Shown: positions 34,030 to 42,395 of the stretch, piece by piece | Position numbering within the stretch: position 1 is the first letter of the stretch | How the letters are laid out: every line of letters starts with the position of its first letter | Source of the DNA: Streptomyces fructofermentans | GTDB taxonomy: Bacteria; Actinomycetota; Actinomycetes; Streptomycetales; Streptomycetaceae | Assembly (NCBI RefSeq): GCF_014651055.1 | Contig: NZ_BMWD01000002.1 | Location: 162,706-226,705, forward strand | Reading direction: 5' to 3' | DNA: 64,000 nucleotides | Program-made: the position numbers and the translations under genes | Notes under the pieces: generated by a model | Told to the model about the DNA's origin: nothing | Seen by the model: the letters and a program-made list of their open reading frames with translations, nothing else | Databases searched by the model: none

Positions 34030-35097
34030 TCATCTCTTTCGGACGACGACGAAGTCGGCGAGCTCGACGAACTGGGCCCGTACCTGGTCCGGCATGTGGA
34101 TCGAGTCCAGTGCCTCGATGGCGATGGCGTGCTGGCGGCGCGCCTCCCCGGCGGTCCACTCGCGGCCGCCCGCCTCCTCGATGAGGGCGGCGCGCGCGGC
34201 GAACTCCTCCTCGGAGAAGGTCTCGAAGTCGCTGCTCCTGGCGTCCGCGGCGAGCAGTTTGCCGAGGTGCTCGGAGGCGGGTCCGCCCGCCGCGAGCGCG
34301 GCCACGACCGGCAGCGACTTCTTGCGCTGGCGCAGATCGCTCCACGTCTGCTTGCCGGTGGCCTCGGGATCGCCCCAGATGCCGAGCAGGTCGTCGACGG
34401 CCTGGAAGGCGAGGCCGAGGTGGTAGCCGTATCGTTCCAGCGTGTCCGCGGTGTGGTCGTCGGCGCCGCCGAGCACCGCGCCGATGGAGCAGGCGCAGGC
34501 GAGCAGGGCGCCCGTCTTGTTGCCCTCCATCTCCAGGCACTCCTCGACGCTGACCCGGTCGCGGTGCTCGTAGGAGATGTCCTGCGCCTGGCCGTCGATC
34601 AGGGCGCGGGTGGCGGAGGTGAGGCGGCGCGTGGCGCGGCCGGCCTCGACGGTGCCGATCTCCAGGAGCAGCTCGTTGGCCAGCGCGAACAGGGCGTCGC
34701 CGACGAGGATCGCCTGCGCGGGCCCGTGCACCTTCCACACGGTGTCGCGGTGGCGGCGCTGCTCGTCGCCGTCCATGAGGTCGTCGTGCAGCAGCGAGAA
34801 GTTGTGCACCAGCTCGACGGCGACGGCCCCCGGTACGCCCACCTCCGGAGCCGCGCCCGTGACCTGCGCCGACAGGACGGCGAGGGCGGGGCGGACCGCC
34901 TTGCCCCCGTCTCCGTCGGCGGGCTTGCCGGCGGCGTCGATCCAGCCGAAGTGGTAGGCGGCGACCGTGTCCATCGGGGGCGCGAGGCGGTTGATGGCCG
35001 CCCTCAGCACCGGAGTGGTCAGGGTCCGGCCGCGCTCCAGGAGCGCGGTCACGTCCACCGCGTCGGCAGTCGTCGATGCCGGGGGCACAGTGGGCAC
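34030..35097 (-). CDS. polyprenyl synthetase family protein (isoprenyl diphosphate synthase)
   Basis: A 355-aa trans-isoprenyl diphosphate synthase. The first aspartate-rich motif is HNFSLLHDDLMDGD and the second FQAVDDLLGIWGD, with the lysine loop TGKQTWSDLRQRKKSL between it and the C-terminus. In hopanoid operons it probably supplies farnesyl diphosphate for HpnC/HpnD, although chain length cannot be read with certainty. The second motif is DDLLG rather than DDxxD, as in many actinobacterial homologues. GTG at 35097 is five bases after a ggag site. Next upstream gene is hpnE. Confidence 0.85.
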   Translation of the reverse strand: MPTVPPASTTADAVDVTALLERGRTLTTPVLRAAINRLAPPMDTVAAYHFGWIDAAGKPADGDGGKAVRPALAVLSAQVTGAAPEVGVPGAVAVELVHNFSLLHDDLMDGDEQRRHRDTVWKVHGPAQAILVGDALFALANELLLEIGTVEAGRATRRLTSATRALIDGQAQDISYEHRDRVSVEECLEMEGNKTGALLACACSIGAVLGGADDHTADTLERYGYHLGLAFQAVDDLLGIWGDPEATGKQTWSDLRQRKKSLPVVAALAAGGPASEHLGKLLAADARSSDFETFSEEEFAARAALIEEAGGREWTAGEARRQHAIAIEALDSIHMPDQVRAQFVELADFVVVRKR

Positions 35098-35156
35098 AGT
35101 CTCTCCTCTTGTTGCGATACGGGGGGTGCGGGCGCCTGCCGCGCTCAGATCGAGCG

Positions 35157-36581
35157 TCACGCCGCCTCCTCGAAGAGTTCGAGGAGGTGGTCGCGGGGCC
35201 GGCCCAGCGCGCTCAGCGCGGCATCGGCCGCACTCACGCCGCTGCGGACCGCACTCTCCATGGTCGCGGGCCACCCAGTGGCGGTCCACGAGCCGGCCAG
35301 GTACAGGCCGGTTGCCTTGGTACGGGCGCCGGGCCTCAGCCGTCCGACGCCGGGGGCGGGAGCGAACGTCGCCGTGCGCTCCCTGGTGACGAAGAAGTCC
35401 AGGACCTCGGCGCCGCGGGTGGTGGGCAGCAGCCGCTCCAGCTCCGGCAGGTACCGCTCGCGGAGCACGGCGACGGGTGCGTCGATCTCGTCCTGCGCCG
35501 CGGACTGCGACAGCGCGAGGTACTGCCCGTGCGCGAGCCCGGAGGCCTCGGTGCGGTCGAAGACCCACTGCACCGGGGAGCCGAGCGCGGCGAAGAACGG
35601 CCGGGCGAGGACCTTGCGGTCGTAGACGACGTGGATGTTGAGGATCGGCGCGGTGCCGATGCCGAGCAGCCGTTCCGGTGCGTCGATCGCGCCCTCGGGC
35701 AGCAGGTCGTACGCCTCGCGCTGGGGTACGGCGAGCACGACCGCGTCCGCGTGGATCGTCTCGCCGGGAACCTCCACGCTCCAACGCCCGTTCGCCTGAG
35801 GGGAGATGGAGGTGACTCGTGTCCGGAGTTCGGTTCGGACGCCCGCGGAGTCGAGCGCCTTGCGGGCGAGAGTGTCGTGCAGTTCGCCCAGCGGGACGCG
35901 CGCCCAGCCGATGTCGGCGGCACCCGGGTCGGACAGCAGACCGGTCTTGAACACCATCGCGGCGAGCCCGAGCGACGTGTCGCCGGCCACCGCGTTGAGG
36001 GTGGCGACCCCCACGAGGTCCCACAGTGCCTCGACGGCACGCCGCGACTGGCCGTGCTCGGCCAGCCAGCCGCCGAAGTCCCGGGCGTCGAGCGCCGGGT
36101 CCGCGAGGTCGAGCCGTTTCAGCGCGAGGGCGGCACGGCCGACCTTGGCGCGCTCGGCGAGCGAGAGATGGGGATAGGCCGCGAGGCTTCGTGCGAGATG
36201 CAGCGGCACGGGCAGCGCGCTGCGGCCGATTCTGCCGAGCCGTCTTCCCGGTGGGGCCTGCGCGTCGAGGACGGGCAGGGCGAGACGATCCTGCAGGGGT
36301 GCCAGTTCGGCCCCGTCGACCCGGTCGAGGAACCAGCGGTACGCGGTGCAGCAGCGCAGGTAGACGTGCTGGCCGTTGTCGACGGTGAGCGCGCCGCGCC
36401 GGAAGGAGAAGGCGAGGCCGCCCAGGCGCGGCCTGCCCTCCAGGAGGGTCACACGCACGCCCGCGTCGGCGAGTGCCAGCGCGGCGGTGGTCCCGGCGAG
36501 GCCTCCGCCGACCACTACGGCCGTGGCGGGCCGTGTCGGCCGCTCCCCGTCGAGCCCTCCGGCCTGTGCGGTGTCGTTCAT
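35157..36581 (-). CDS. hpnE: hydroxysqualene dehydroxylase HpnE
   Basis: A 474-aa FAD-dependent amine-oxidase-type protein that reduces hydroxysqualene to squalene, the third step of the HpnCDE route. The dinucleotide-binding motif VVVGGGLAGTTAALALADAG is at residues about 22-42; RPRLGGLAFSFRRGALTVDN and the C-terminal LYLAGSWTATGWPATMESAV are the family FAD contacts. ATG at 36581 follows ggagg by seven bases. The gap to hpnD is 136 bp, the largest in the upstream half of the operon. Confidence 0.92.
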   Translation of the reverse strand: MNDTAQAGGLDGERPTRPATAVVVGGGLAGTTAALALADAGVRVTLLEGRPRLGGLAFSFRRGALTVDNGQHVYLRCCTAYRWFLDRVDGAELAPLQDRLALPVLDAQAPPGRRLGRIGRSALPVPLHLARSLAAYPHLSLAERAKVGRAALALKRLDLADPALDARDFGGWLAEHGQSRRAVEALWDLVGVATLNAVAGDTSLGLAAMVFKTGLLSDPGAADIGWARVPLGELHDTLARKALDSAGVRTELRTRVTSISPQANGRWSVEVPGETIHADAVVLAVPQREAYDLLPEGAIDAPERLLGIGTAPILNIHVVYDRKVLARPFFAALGSPVQWVFDRTEASGLAHGQYLALSQSAAQDEIDAPVAVLRERYLPELERLLPTTRGAEVLDFFVTRERTATFAPAPGVGRLRPGARTKATGLYLAGSWTATGWPATMESAVRSGVSAADAALSALGRPRDHLLELFEEAA

Positions 36582-36717
36582 CGTGCGCCCTCCCCCGAGG
36601 CCCCGCCGTGCCGGTGGAACGCCGCACGGCGGGCTGTTGAAGTCTGGGACGCCGTCCCCGACCGGAGGGTTGCGCGCCGTTTCATCGGACTTGTGTCGTC
36701 CTGGCCGACGGTGTCCA

Positions 36718-37668
36718 TCAGGCACGCCTCCTGAGGGTCCGACGGGAGATGTTCCGGCTGTCCAGTCCGGACAGCCCGCGCACGGCGACGTAGGCCTTCT
36801 CGCGTCCGGGCAGGGAGACGCGGCCGCGCAGAACGGCCTCCGGCTCCCGCTCGATGCGGTCGAGGAGCCGGCGGTAGATGCCGGCCATGGCCGCGACGCA
36901 GGCTCCGCTGCGGCGGTCCAGCATGGGCAGCAGCCGGTACCCCTCCGCGAACAGCGCGCGGGCCCGTCGCACCTCGAAGTGCACGAGACCCGCGAAGTCG
37001 GAGCCCTCGGGCGGTCTCGGTCCGTCGAACCCGGCCGAGCAGCCGAACTTCGCGAGGTCGTCCGCGGGGAGATAGGTTCGTCCGCCCTCGGCGTCCTCGC
37101 GAACATCCCTGAGGATGTTGGTGAGTTGGAGCGCGAGCCCGAGCGTGTCGGCGTACTCCGGCGCCCGCTCGGTGCCGCGCGCCCCCGGTTCGGTTCCGAA
37201 CACGCCCAGCGAGAGGCGGCCGATGGCTCCGGCGACACAGCGGCAGTAGACCTTCAGGTCGTCCCAGGTCTCGTAGGTCTCGCCGCGGACGTCCATGAGG
37301 ACGCCGTCGATCAGCTCGTCGAGACCGTCGAGCGGGACCGGGAAGTGCTCGGCCGTGTGGCTGAGGGCGACGGCGACCGGATCGGTGTCGTCCTCCTCCA
37401 CCGCGCCGGCCCGGACCCGGGCGAGCAGCGCCCGGGTGTCCTCCAGCCGCGACGCCTTGACGTCGGGCGCGAGCGCTCCGTCACCGATGTCGTCCACGCG
37501 TCGTGAGAACGCGTAGAGCGCCGACATGGCGCGGCGTCTGGGCGTCGGCAGCAACCTGATGCCGTACGCGAAATTGCGGGCCTGCTGCCCGGTGATCGCC
37601 TCGCAGTAGCTGTAAGCGGCGAGTACCGGTGCGGACGCGCGCTGTTCCGACTCCACGGTCCGGATCAC
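36718..37668 (-). CDS. hpnD: presqualene diphosphate synthase HpnD
   Basis: A 316-aa head-to-head prenyl synthase condensing two farnesyl diphosphates to presqualene diphosphate. Aspartate-rich motifs are visible as FSRRVDDIGD and TNILRDVREDAEGGRTYLP, with the intervening YCRCVAGAIGRLSLGVFG. GTG at 37668 overlaps the hpnC stop (GTGA), so the two paralogous synthases are co-translated. Confidence 0.94.
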   Translation of the reverse strand: MIRTVESEQRASAPVLAAYSYCEAITGQQARNFAYGIRLLPTPRRRAMSALYAFSRRVDDIGDGALAPDVKASRLEDTRALLARVRAGAVEEDDTDPVAVALSHTAEHFPVPLDGLDELIDGVLMDVRGETYETWDDLKVYCRCVAGAIGRLSLGVFGTEPGARGTERAPEYADTLGLALQLTNILRDVREDAEGGRTYLPADDLAKFGCSAGFDGPRPPEGSDFAGLVHFEVRRARALFAEGYRLLPMLDRRSGACVAAMAGIYRRLLDRIEREPEAVLRGRVSLPGREKAYVAVRGLSGLDSRNISRRTLRRRA

Positions 37669-38567
37669 CCCTCTCCTCGCAGAGTCACTCCCACCGCGCG
37701 CAGCAACTGGATCTTGCTGGGCTTCGGCGGGCCGGGAAGTACGTCGTATTCGGCGGCGGCGATCGCCTTGATCGCCGCCCTTCCCCCCGCCACGAACCCC
37801 GCGAGCAGCAGCCTCAGCCTGCCGTGGACGCTACCCACCAGGGGGGTGCCTTCATTCAGGAGGTTCCGGGCGCGTTCTGCTTCGTATGCAACCAGTGCGC
37901 GCACCGATGCGCCTGCCGTGGGCGTGGCGAGATCCGCTTCCTGGACGTGAAAGCGCTTCATGTCCTCGGCGGGAAGGTAGATGCGGTCGCGGCCGAGGTC
38001 CTCGGCGACGTCCTGGAGGTGCTCGACGATCTGCAGCGCGGTGCACACGGCGTCGGAGCGGCGGATGCGCTCGGGGGTCGCGGTCCCGGTGACGGCGAGG
38101 ACGAGCCTGCCCACGGGGTTGGCGGACAGCTCGCAGTAGGCCAGGAGGTCGTCGTAGGTCTCGTAGCGCCGGACGAGCTGGTCCTGCCGGTTGGCCGCGA
38201 TCAGGCCGAGGAAGGGCTCGGTGGTGAGGCGGGAGCGCCGTACGGTCGGCTGCAGGCGACGCAGGATCGGGTGGCGGGGCGTCCCGTCGAAGACCCTGAG
38301 CAGGTCGGCCTCGAAGGCGTCCAGGAGGACCGTGCGGTCCTCCGCGGCCTCGGGCGGGACGCCCAGGAGGCGGGCGTCGGCGCCGCCGGGCGCCAGGTCC
38401 CCGTCACCGATGTCGTCGACCAGCCGCGCGAAGCCGTAGACCGCCATGAGGTCGGTGCGCCAGGCCCTGGGCAGGAAGAACGGCGCCACGGGGAAGTTCT
38501 CGTCCGTGGCCTTGGCGAGGGTGTCGCGCTCCGGGTCGCCGGCCCGCGCCTTCCCGGCCGGGGTCAT
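37665..38567 (-). CDS. hpnC: hydroxysqualene synthase HpnC
   Basis: A 300-aa paralogue of HpnD that converts presqualene diphosphate to hydroxysqualene. Motifs: ARLVDDIGDGDLAPG and EHLQDVAEDLGRDRIYLPAEDMKRF; TDENFPVAPFFLPRAWR is the usual N-terminal signature. The start chosen is ATG at 38567 because the family begins near here and because a 21-codon leader ORF stops exactly across it (ATGA). GTG at 38597 would add ten residues with no support. It is the first structural gene of the hopanoid operon. Confidence 0.92.
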   Translation of the reverse strand: MTPAGKARAGDPERDTLAKATDENFPVAPFFLPRAWRTDLMAVYGFARLVDDIGDGDLAPGGADARLLGVPPEAAEDRTVLLDAFEADLLRVFDGTPRHPILRRLQPTVRRSRLTTEPFLGLIAANRQDQLVRRYETYDDLLAYCELSANPVGRLVLAVTGTATPERIRRSDAVCTALQIVEHLQDVAEDLGRDRIYLPAEDMKRFHVQEADLATPTAGASVRALVAYEAERARNLLNEGTPLVGSVHGRLRLLLAGFVAGGRAAIKAIAAAEYDVLPGPPKPSKIQLLRAVGVTLRGEG

Positions 38568-38629
38568 CGTTCGCTGCCCGGACCGGGGACGGCACACGCA
38601 CAGCGGACCTGGAGAGTTTCCGTAGCCAT
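38564..38629 (-). CDS. putative leader peptide of the hopanoid operon
   Basis: ATG at 38629 opens 21 codons (starting MATETLQVRC, with a second Cys two residues later, ending PGPGSER). Its TGA overlaps the hpnC ATG by the four bases ATGA. A gggag sequence lies 11 bases upstream. The exact coupling to hpnC, in an operon where ATGA/GTGA overlaps are the rule, suggests that ribosomes translating it feed hpnC, which has only a weak site of its own. The peptide may be regulatory or merely a translational lead-in. Confidence 0.45.
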   Translation of the reverse strand: MATETLQVRCACAVPGPGSER

Positions 38630-38881
38630 TGCCGTCACGTCTCCCGTTCTACACTGCTGACCCAATTCAGACTATTTCGGACACGCCGCTCGGACGCCCG
38701 TGCTATGGACCCTATGCCGGGTGTCGCGCATTATCGCCCTACTTGCCGCGAATCAGCACCGGTACAGCTTACGTTGTACAACCCGACATGCCTCGTCGGG
38801 GTGTCCCGCGCATCACAACAACACACCGATTGGAGTCAAGATTCCTACAGGCGCCCGGAGTTGGCGTTTCCTGTGCAGACG
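38630..38881. other. AT-richer intergenic region upstream of hpnC
   Basis: Between the hopanoid leader ORF and the ABC-gene terminator lies about 250 bp with noticeably lower GC content (for instance around cattatcgccc, gcttacgttgtac and catcacaacaacac). No gene is convincing. The hopanoid promoter should lie here on the minus strand; several -10-like boxes exist (tagaac, tagggt) but none has a matching -35, so I do not choose one. Confidence 0.45.
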
Positions 38882-38915
38882 CAAGGCCCCGTCGAACCGT
38901 TCCGACGGGGCCTTG
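38882..38915 (-). terminator. terminator of the cell-surface operon
   Basis: A 13-bp perfect stem (caaggccccgtcg with its complement) and an 8-base loop, 12 bases past the stop of the ABC ATPase gene. No U-run follows. Confidence 0.85.
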
Positions 38916-38926
38916 GGCGAATCGGG

Positions 38927-39706
38927 CTACTTGCCCGTGAACTTCTCGTATTCCTTGAGGACCTCGTCGGTCGGGCCGTCCAGGCGCAGCTCGCCGCGCT
39001 CCAGCCACAGGACACGGTCGCAGGTGTCACGGATCGACTTGTTGTTGTGACTGACCAGGAACACCGTGCCGGCCTCCTTGCGGAGCTCGCGGATCCTGGC
39101 CTCGGAGCGCTTCTGGAACTTGCGGTCGCCGGTGGCCAGCGCCTCGTCGATCATGAGGACGTCGTGGTCCTTGGCCGCCGCGATGGAGAACCGCAGGCGG
39201 GCGGCCATGCCGGAGGAGTACGTCCGCATCGGCAGGGTGATGAAGTCGCCCTTCTCGTTGATCCCCGAGAACTCGACGATGTCCTGGTAGCGGGCCTTGA
39301 TGTCCTCACGCGTCATGCCCATGGCGAGACCGCCGAGGATGACGTTCCGCTCGCCGGTCAGGTCGTTCATCAGGGCCGCGTTCACACCGAGCAGCGAGGG
39401 CTGACCGTCCGTGTAGACGTGCCCCTGCTCGGCCGGCAGCAGTCCGGCGATGGCCCGCAGCAGGGTCGACTTGCCGGAGCCGTTGGATCCGATCAGGCCG
39501 ATGGCCTCGCCGCGGTAGGCGATGAAGGAGACACCCCGCACGGCGTGCACCTTGCGCACGCCGCGCTCCTCGCCGCGCTTGAGGATGCGGCTCAGGGCCG
39601 CGGTGGCACTGCCCTTGCCCGTCTTGGCGCCGTTGACGCGGTAGACGATGTGCAGCTCGTCCGCGATGACGGTGGGGATGCGGGTGTCGGTGATCTGCTC
39701 AGCCAC
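38927..39706 (-). CDS. polysaccharide/teichoic-acid type ABC transporter ATPase (TagH-like)
   Basis: A 259-aa ABC ATPase. Walker A is GSNGSGKSTLL, the signature is YSSGMAARLRFSIA and Walker B is VLMIDEALATGD with the alanine-for-proline change seen in wall-polymer exporters. The N-terminal part TAALSRILKRGEERGVRKVH before the Walker A strand is typical of TagH/Wzt-type proteins that pair with an ABC2 permease. It powers export of an undecaprenyl-linked polymer or glycolipid. GTG at 39706 overlaps the permease gene by 8 bp. The short C-terminus lacks a carbohydrate-binding module. Confidence 0.88.
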   Translation of the reverse strand: MAEQITDTRIPTVIADELHIVYRVNGAKTGKGSATAALSRILKRGEERGVRKVHAVRGVSFIAYRGEAIGLIGSNGSGKSTLLRAIAGLLPAEQGHVYTDGQPSLLGVNAALMNDLTGERNVILGGLAMGMTREDIKARYQDIVEFSGINEKGDFITLPMRTYSSGMAARLRFSIAAAKDHDVLMIDEALATGDRKFQKRSEARIRELRKEAGTVFLVSHNNKSIRDTCDRVLWLERGELRLDGPTDEVLKEYEKFTGK

Positions 39707-40628
39707 GGCCGTAACGCTCCTCAGCCTTCCAGAAGTACACGAATCCGCCCACGGCGGCGAGGAGGGCCCAGCCGGCCGCGACCGCCCACACGTGCGGGGG
39801 CAGGTTCTCGGCGCCGTATCCGTCGATCAGCGCGAAGCGCATCAGGTCCATGTAGATCGCGGCGGGGTTCCACTGCAGGACGTCGGCGATCCAGGCCGGC
39901 TTCCCCTCCAGCATCACCGGGATGGAGAACATGACGCCGGACGCGTACATCCACGTACGCAGCACGAACGGCATGAGCTGCGCGAGGTCCGGGGTCTTCG
40001 AGCCCATCCGCGCGAAGATCATCGCGAGACCGGTGTTGAAGAGGAACTGCAGGGCCAGCACCGGGACTATCAGCAGCCAGGACAGCTGCGGGTAGCTGCC
40101 GAAGCCCACGGACACCACGAACAGCACGATCATCGAGAAGAGCAGCTGCTGGAGCTGCTGCAGCGAGAACGAGATCGGCAGCGCGGCCCGCGGGAAGTGC
40201 AGCGCCCTGACCAGGCCGAGGTTGCCGGAGATCGCCCTGACGCCCGCCATCACCGAGCTCTGCGTGAAGGTGAACACGAAGACACCCGTCACGAGGAACG
40301 GGATGTACACCTCGCGCGTGAAGCCCCGGTCGGCCTCCAGGATGAGGCCGAAGATGAGGAAGTACACCAGCGCGTTCAGCAGCGGGGTCGCCACCTGCCA
40401 CAGCTGGCCGAGCTTGGCCTGGCTGTACTGGGCGGTGAGCTTCGCCTGCGAGAAGGCGAGGATGAAGTGACGCCGTCCCCGGAGCTGGCGGACGTACTCG
40501 ACGAGTCCGGGCCGGGCACCGCTCACGGCCAGCCCGTACTTGGCGGCGAGGTCCGCCGCGGAGAGCCCTTCATCGGGGGACGGAGGGGCGCTCACCGCGA
40601 CGCCGCCGTCGTGCGTTGTCTCACTCAC
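39699..40628 (-). CDS. ABC-2 type transporter permease (TagG-like)
   Basis: A 309-aa membrane protein with six hydrophobic segments, from LLNALVYFLIFGLIL to WALLAAVGGFVYFW. The amphipathic stretch SQAKLTAQYSQAKLGQLWQV before the first helix is the pattern of polysaccharide and teichoic-acid exporters (TagG, Wzm). It forms the channel for the ATPase encoded next. The first 40 residues are soluble. GTG at 40628 has a gagg site 16 bases upstream, a poor spacing, so the exact start is uncertain. Confidence 0.87.
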   Translation of the reverse strand: MSETTHDGGVAVSAPPSPDEGLSAADLAAKYGLAVSGARPGLVEYVRQLRGRRHFILAFSQAKLTAQYSQAKLGQLWQVATPLLNALVYFLIFGLILEADRGFTREVYIPFLVTGVFVFTFTQSSVMAGVRAISGNLGLVRALHFPRAALPISFSLQQLQQLLFSMIVLFVVSVGFGSYPQLSWLLIVPVLALQFLFNTGLAMIFARMGSKTPDLAQLMPFVLRTWMYASGVMFSIPVMLEGKPAWIADVLQWNPAAIYMDLMRFALIDGYGAENLPPHVWAVAAGWALLAAVGGFVYFWKAEERYGRG

Positions 40629-40725
40629 AAGTGGAAACTTTCGTCCTCAAGATGCGCAGCCTGGTCGGGCATAGGCAGGAGCCAGGGACCGGGATACGGC
40701 CCGAATGCTCTCAGACACGAGCTTG

Positions 40726-41619
40726 TCAGATGACAGGAGGTCGGCCCAGTCGGGTCAGGCGCCACACCGTACGCCACTTCATCGGGCGCCGGGGACCGCA
40801 CGGGCTGGTCCAGCCCTCCTTGAAACCGCCGAACCAGGCCGCGAGGGCCGGTCGTGACGGACGGCGGACGAGCGTCAGCAGCATCCACACGCCGAGGTAC
40901 ACCGGCACCAGCGGGGCGGGGAGGTTGCGGCGGGCGAGCCAGACCCGGTTGCGGGCGACCATCCGGTGGTAGACCGCGTGCCGCGAGGGCGCCGTCGTCG
41001 GGTGGTTCAGCACCATGTCCGAGCGGTAGTCGATCATCCAGCCCGCGTCGAGGGCACGCCACGCGAGGTCGGTCTCCTCGTGGGCGTAGAAGAACTCGTC
41101 CGGCAGCCCGCCCACCTCGCCCAGCACCTTCGTACGGACGGCGTTGGCGCCGCCCAGGAAGGTGGTGACGCGCGAGTTGCGCATCGGGTCGGAGGCGCGC
41201 AGCCGCGGCACGTGGCGGCGCTGGGTGATGCCGGTCTCGGGGTCGGCGATCCGGAAGCTGATGATGCCGAGCTCCGGGTCGGCCTCGAAGGCCGCGCGGC
41301 ACAGCTCTGCCGTGTCGTGCCGTTCGAGCAGGCCGTCGTCGTCCAGGAAGAGCAGGACGTCGACGTCGCTGCCGCCGGGGCCGAACGCCTCGATGCCGAC
41401 GTTGCGGCCGCCCGGGATGCCGAGGTTCTCCGGCAGCTCGACGGTCCGCAGCCCCGGTACGACACCCTCGACGTCCGGCACGGGCGAGCCGTTGCCCACC
41501 ACGACCACCCCGACCGGGTCGCCGTCCTGCTTGGCGACCGAGTCGAGGAGGGCACGGAGCTCGTCGGGGCGGTTGCCCATGGTGATGATCACCGCGCCGA
41601 CCTTCATGGAGGTGCTCAT
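40726..41619 (-). CDS. glycosyltransferase family 2 protein
   Basis: A 297-aa GT-A glycosyltransferase. The nucleotide-sugar fold is VGAVIITMGNRPDELRALLD, the metal-binding motif is FLDDDGLL and the acceptor region HEETDLAWRALDAGW (ED-type) follows. A C-terminal segment APLVPVYLGVWMLLTLV looks membrane-associated. It resembles rhamnosyl/galactofuranosyl-type transferases that modify lipid-linked intermediates. ATG at 41619 overlaps the stop of the CDP-alcohol transferase gene (ATGA), so it works in the same cell-surface pathway. Confidence 0.87.
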   Translation of the reverse strand: MSTSMKVGAVIITMGNRPDELRALLDSVAKQDGDPVGVVVVGNGSPVPDVEGVVPGLRTVELPENLGIPGGRNVGIEAFGPGGSDVDVLLFLDDDGLLERHDTAELCRAAFEADPELGIISFRIADPETGITQRRHVPRLRASDPMRNSRVTTFLGGANAVRTKVLGEVGGLPDEFFYAHEETDLAWRALDAGWMIDYRSDMVLNHPTTAPSRHAVYHRMVARNRVWLARRNLPAPLVPVYLGVWMLLTLVRRPSRPALAAWFGGFKEGWTSPCGPRRPMKWRTVWRLTRLGRPPVI

Positions 41620-42395
41620 TTCAGCCTGCTCGACGCGAGGATGGACACCAGGTGCAGCAGGGTCTGCAGGAGGGCGATGCCCGCCAGCACGGCCACACCG
41701 AGGCGGGCGAAGAACAGATCGCCCCTGATCGTGTCCAGGACCGCGAGGAGGAGGATCAGCAGGGACGCCTCGACTCCGAGGACGAGCCGGTGGAACTTCA
41801 GCGCGGCGGCGGCCCTGCGGGCCAGCGCCATGCCGGAGGACCGCGGCTCGGAGGCCGACTCCTGGACGGGCGGCTTGCCCGTCTGGTGGCGGGCCACGCC
41901 GACGAGGTCGGTCTCGGCCTTGATCAGGATGGCACCGAGCGCGGCCAGCGTGCCGAGGAAGGCCCACAGCCAGTCGATCCGGCCGGAGCCCCACAGGTCG
42001 GAGGCGCGCAGGCCGAAGCCGACGAGGACCGCCGCGTCGCACAGGTAGGCCCCGACGCGGTCCAGGTACACCCCGCCGAGCGAGTACTGCTTCTTCCAGC
42101 GGGCGATCTCGCCGTCGACGCAGTCGAGCAGCAGGTAGAGCTGGACCATCAGCACGCCGAGCAGCGCGCCCGGGATCCCCGGCACCAGCAGCGCCGGGGC
42201 GGCGAGGACGCCGCAGACGGTCATCAGGTAGGTCAGCTGGTTGGGCGTGACCCGCGTGTTCACCAGGTGCCGGTCGATGCGCAGCGAGATCTCGCGCATG
42301 TAGAGCCGGCCGGCCCAGTGCTCACCGCTCCGCCGGTCCTTCACCCCCGGGGGGTGAACGACCGGGCGGAGTTCAGCTACCGATGGCTTTTGCAT
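41616..42395 (-). CDS. CDP-alcohol phosphatidyltransferase family protein
   Basis: A 259-aa integral membrane enzyme. The catalytic CDP-alcohol motif D-G-x2-A-R-x8-G-x3-D-x3-D is visible in LDCVDGEIARWKKQYSLG followed by GVYLDRVGAYLCD. The family transfers a phospho-alcohol from a CDP-activated donor to an alcohol acceptor. NTRVTPNQLTYLMTVCGVLA is the usual first helix. ATG at 42395 overlaps the 3' end of the dehydrogenase gene by 23 bp. A dedicated donor could come from the cytidylyltransferase-like gene of the same operon. Confidence 0.88.
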   Translation of the reverse strand: MQKPSVAELRPVVHPPGVKDRRSGEHWAGRLYMREISLRIDRHLVNTRVTPNQLTYLMTVCGVLAAPALLVPGIPGALLGVLMVQLYLLLDCVDGEIARWKKQYSLGGVYLDRVGAYLCDAAVLVGFGLRASDLWGSGRIDWLWAFLGTLAALGAILIKAETDLVGVARHQTGKPPVQESASEPRSSGMALARRAAAALKFHRLVLGVEASLLILLLAVLDTIRGDLFFARLGVAVLAGIALLQTLLHLVSILASSRLK

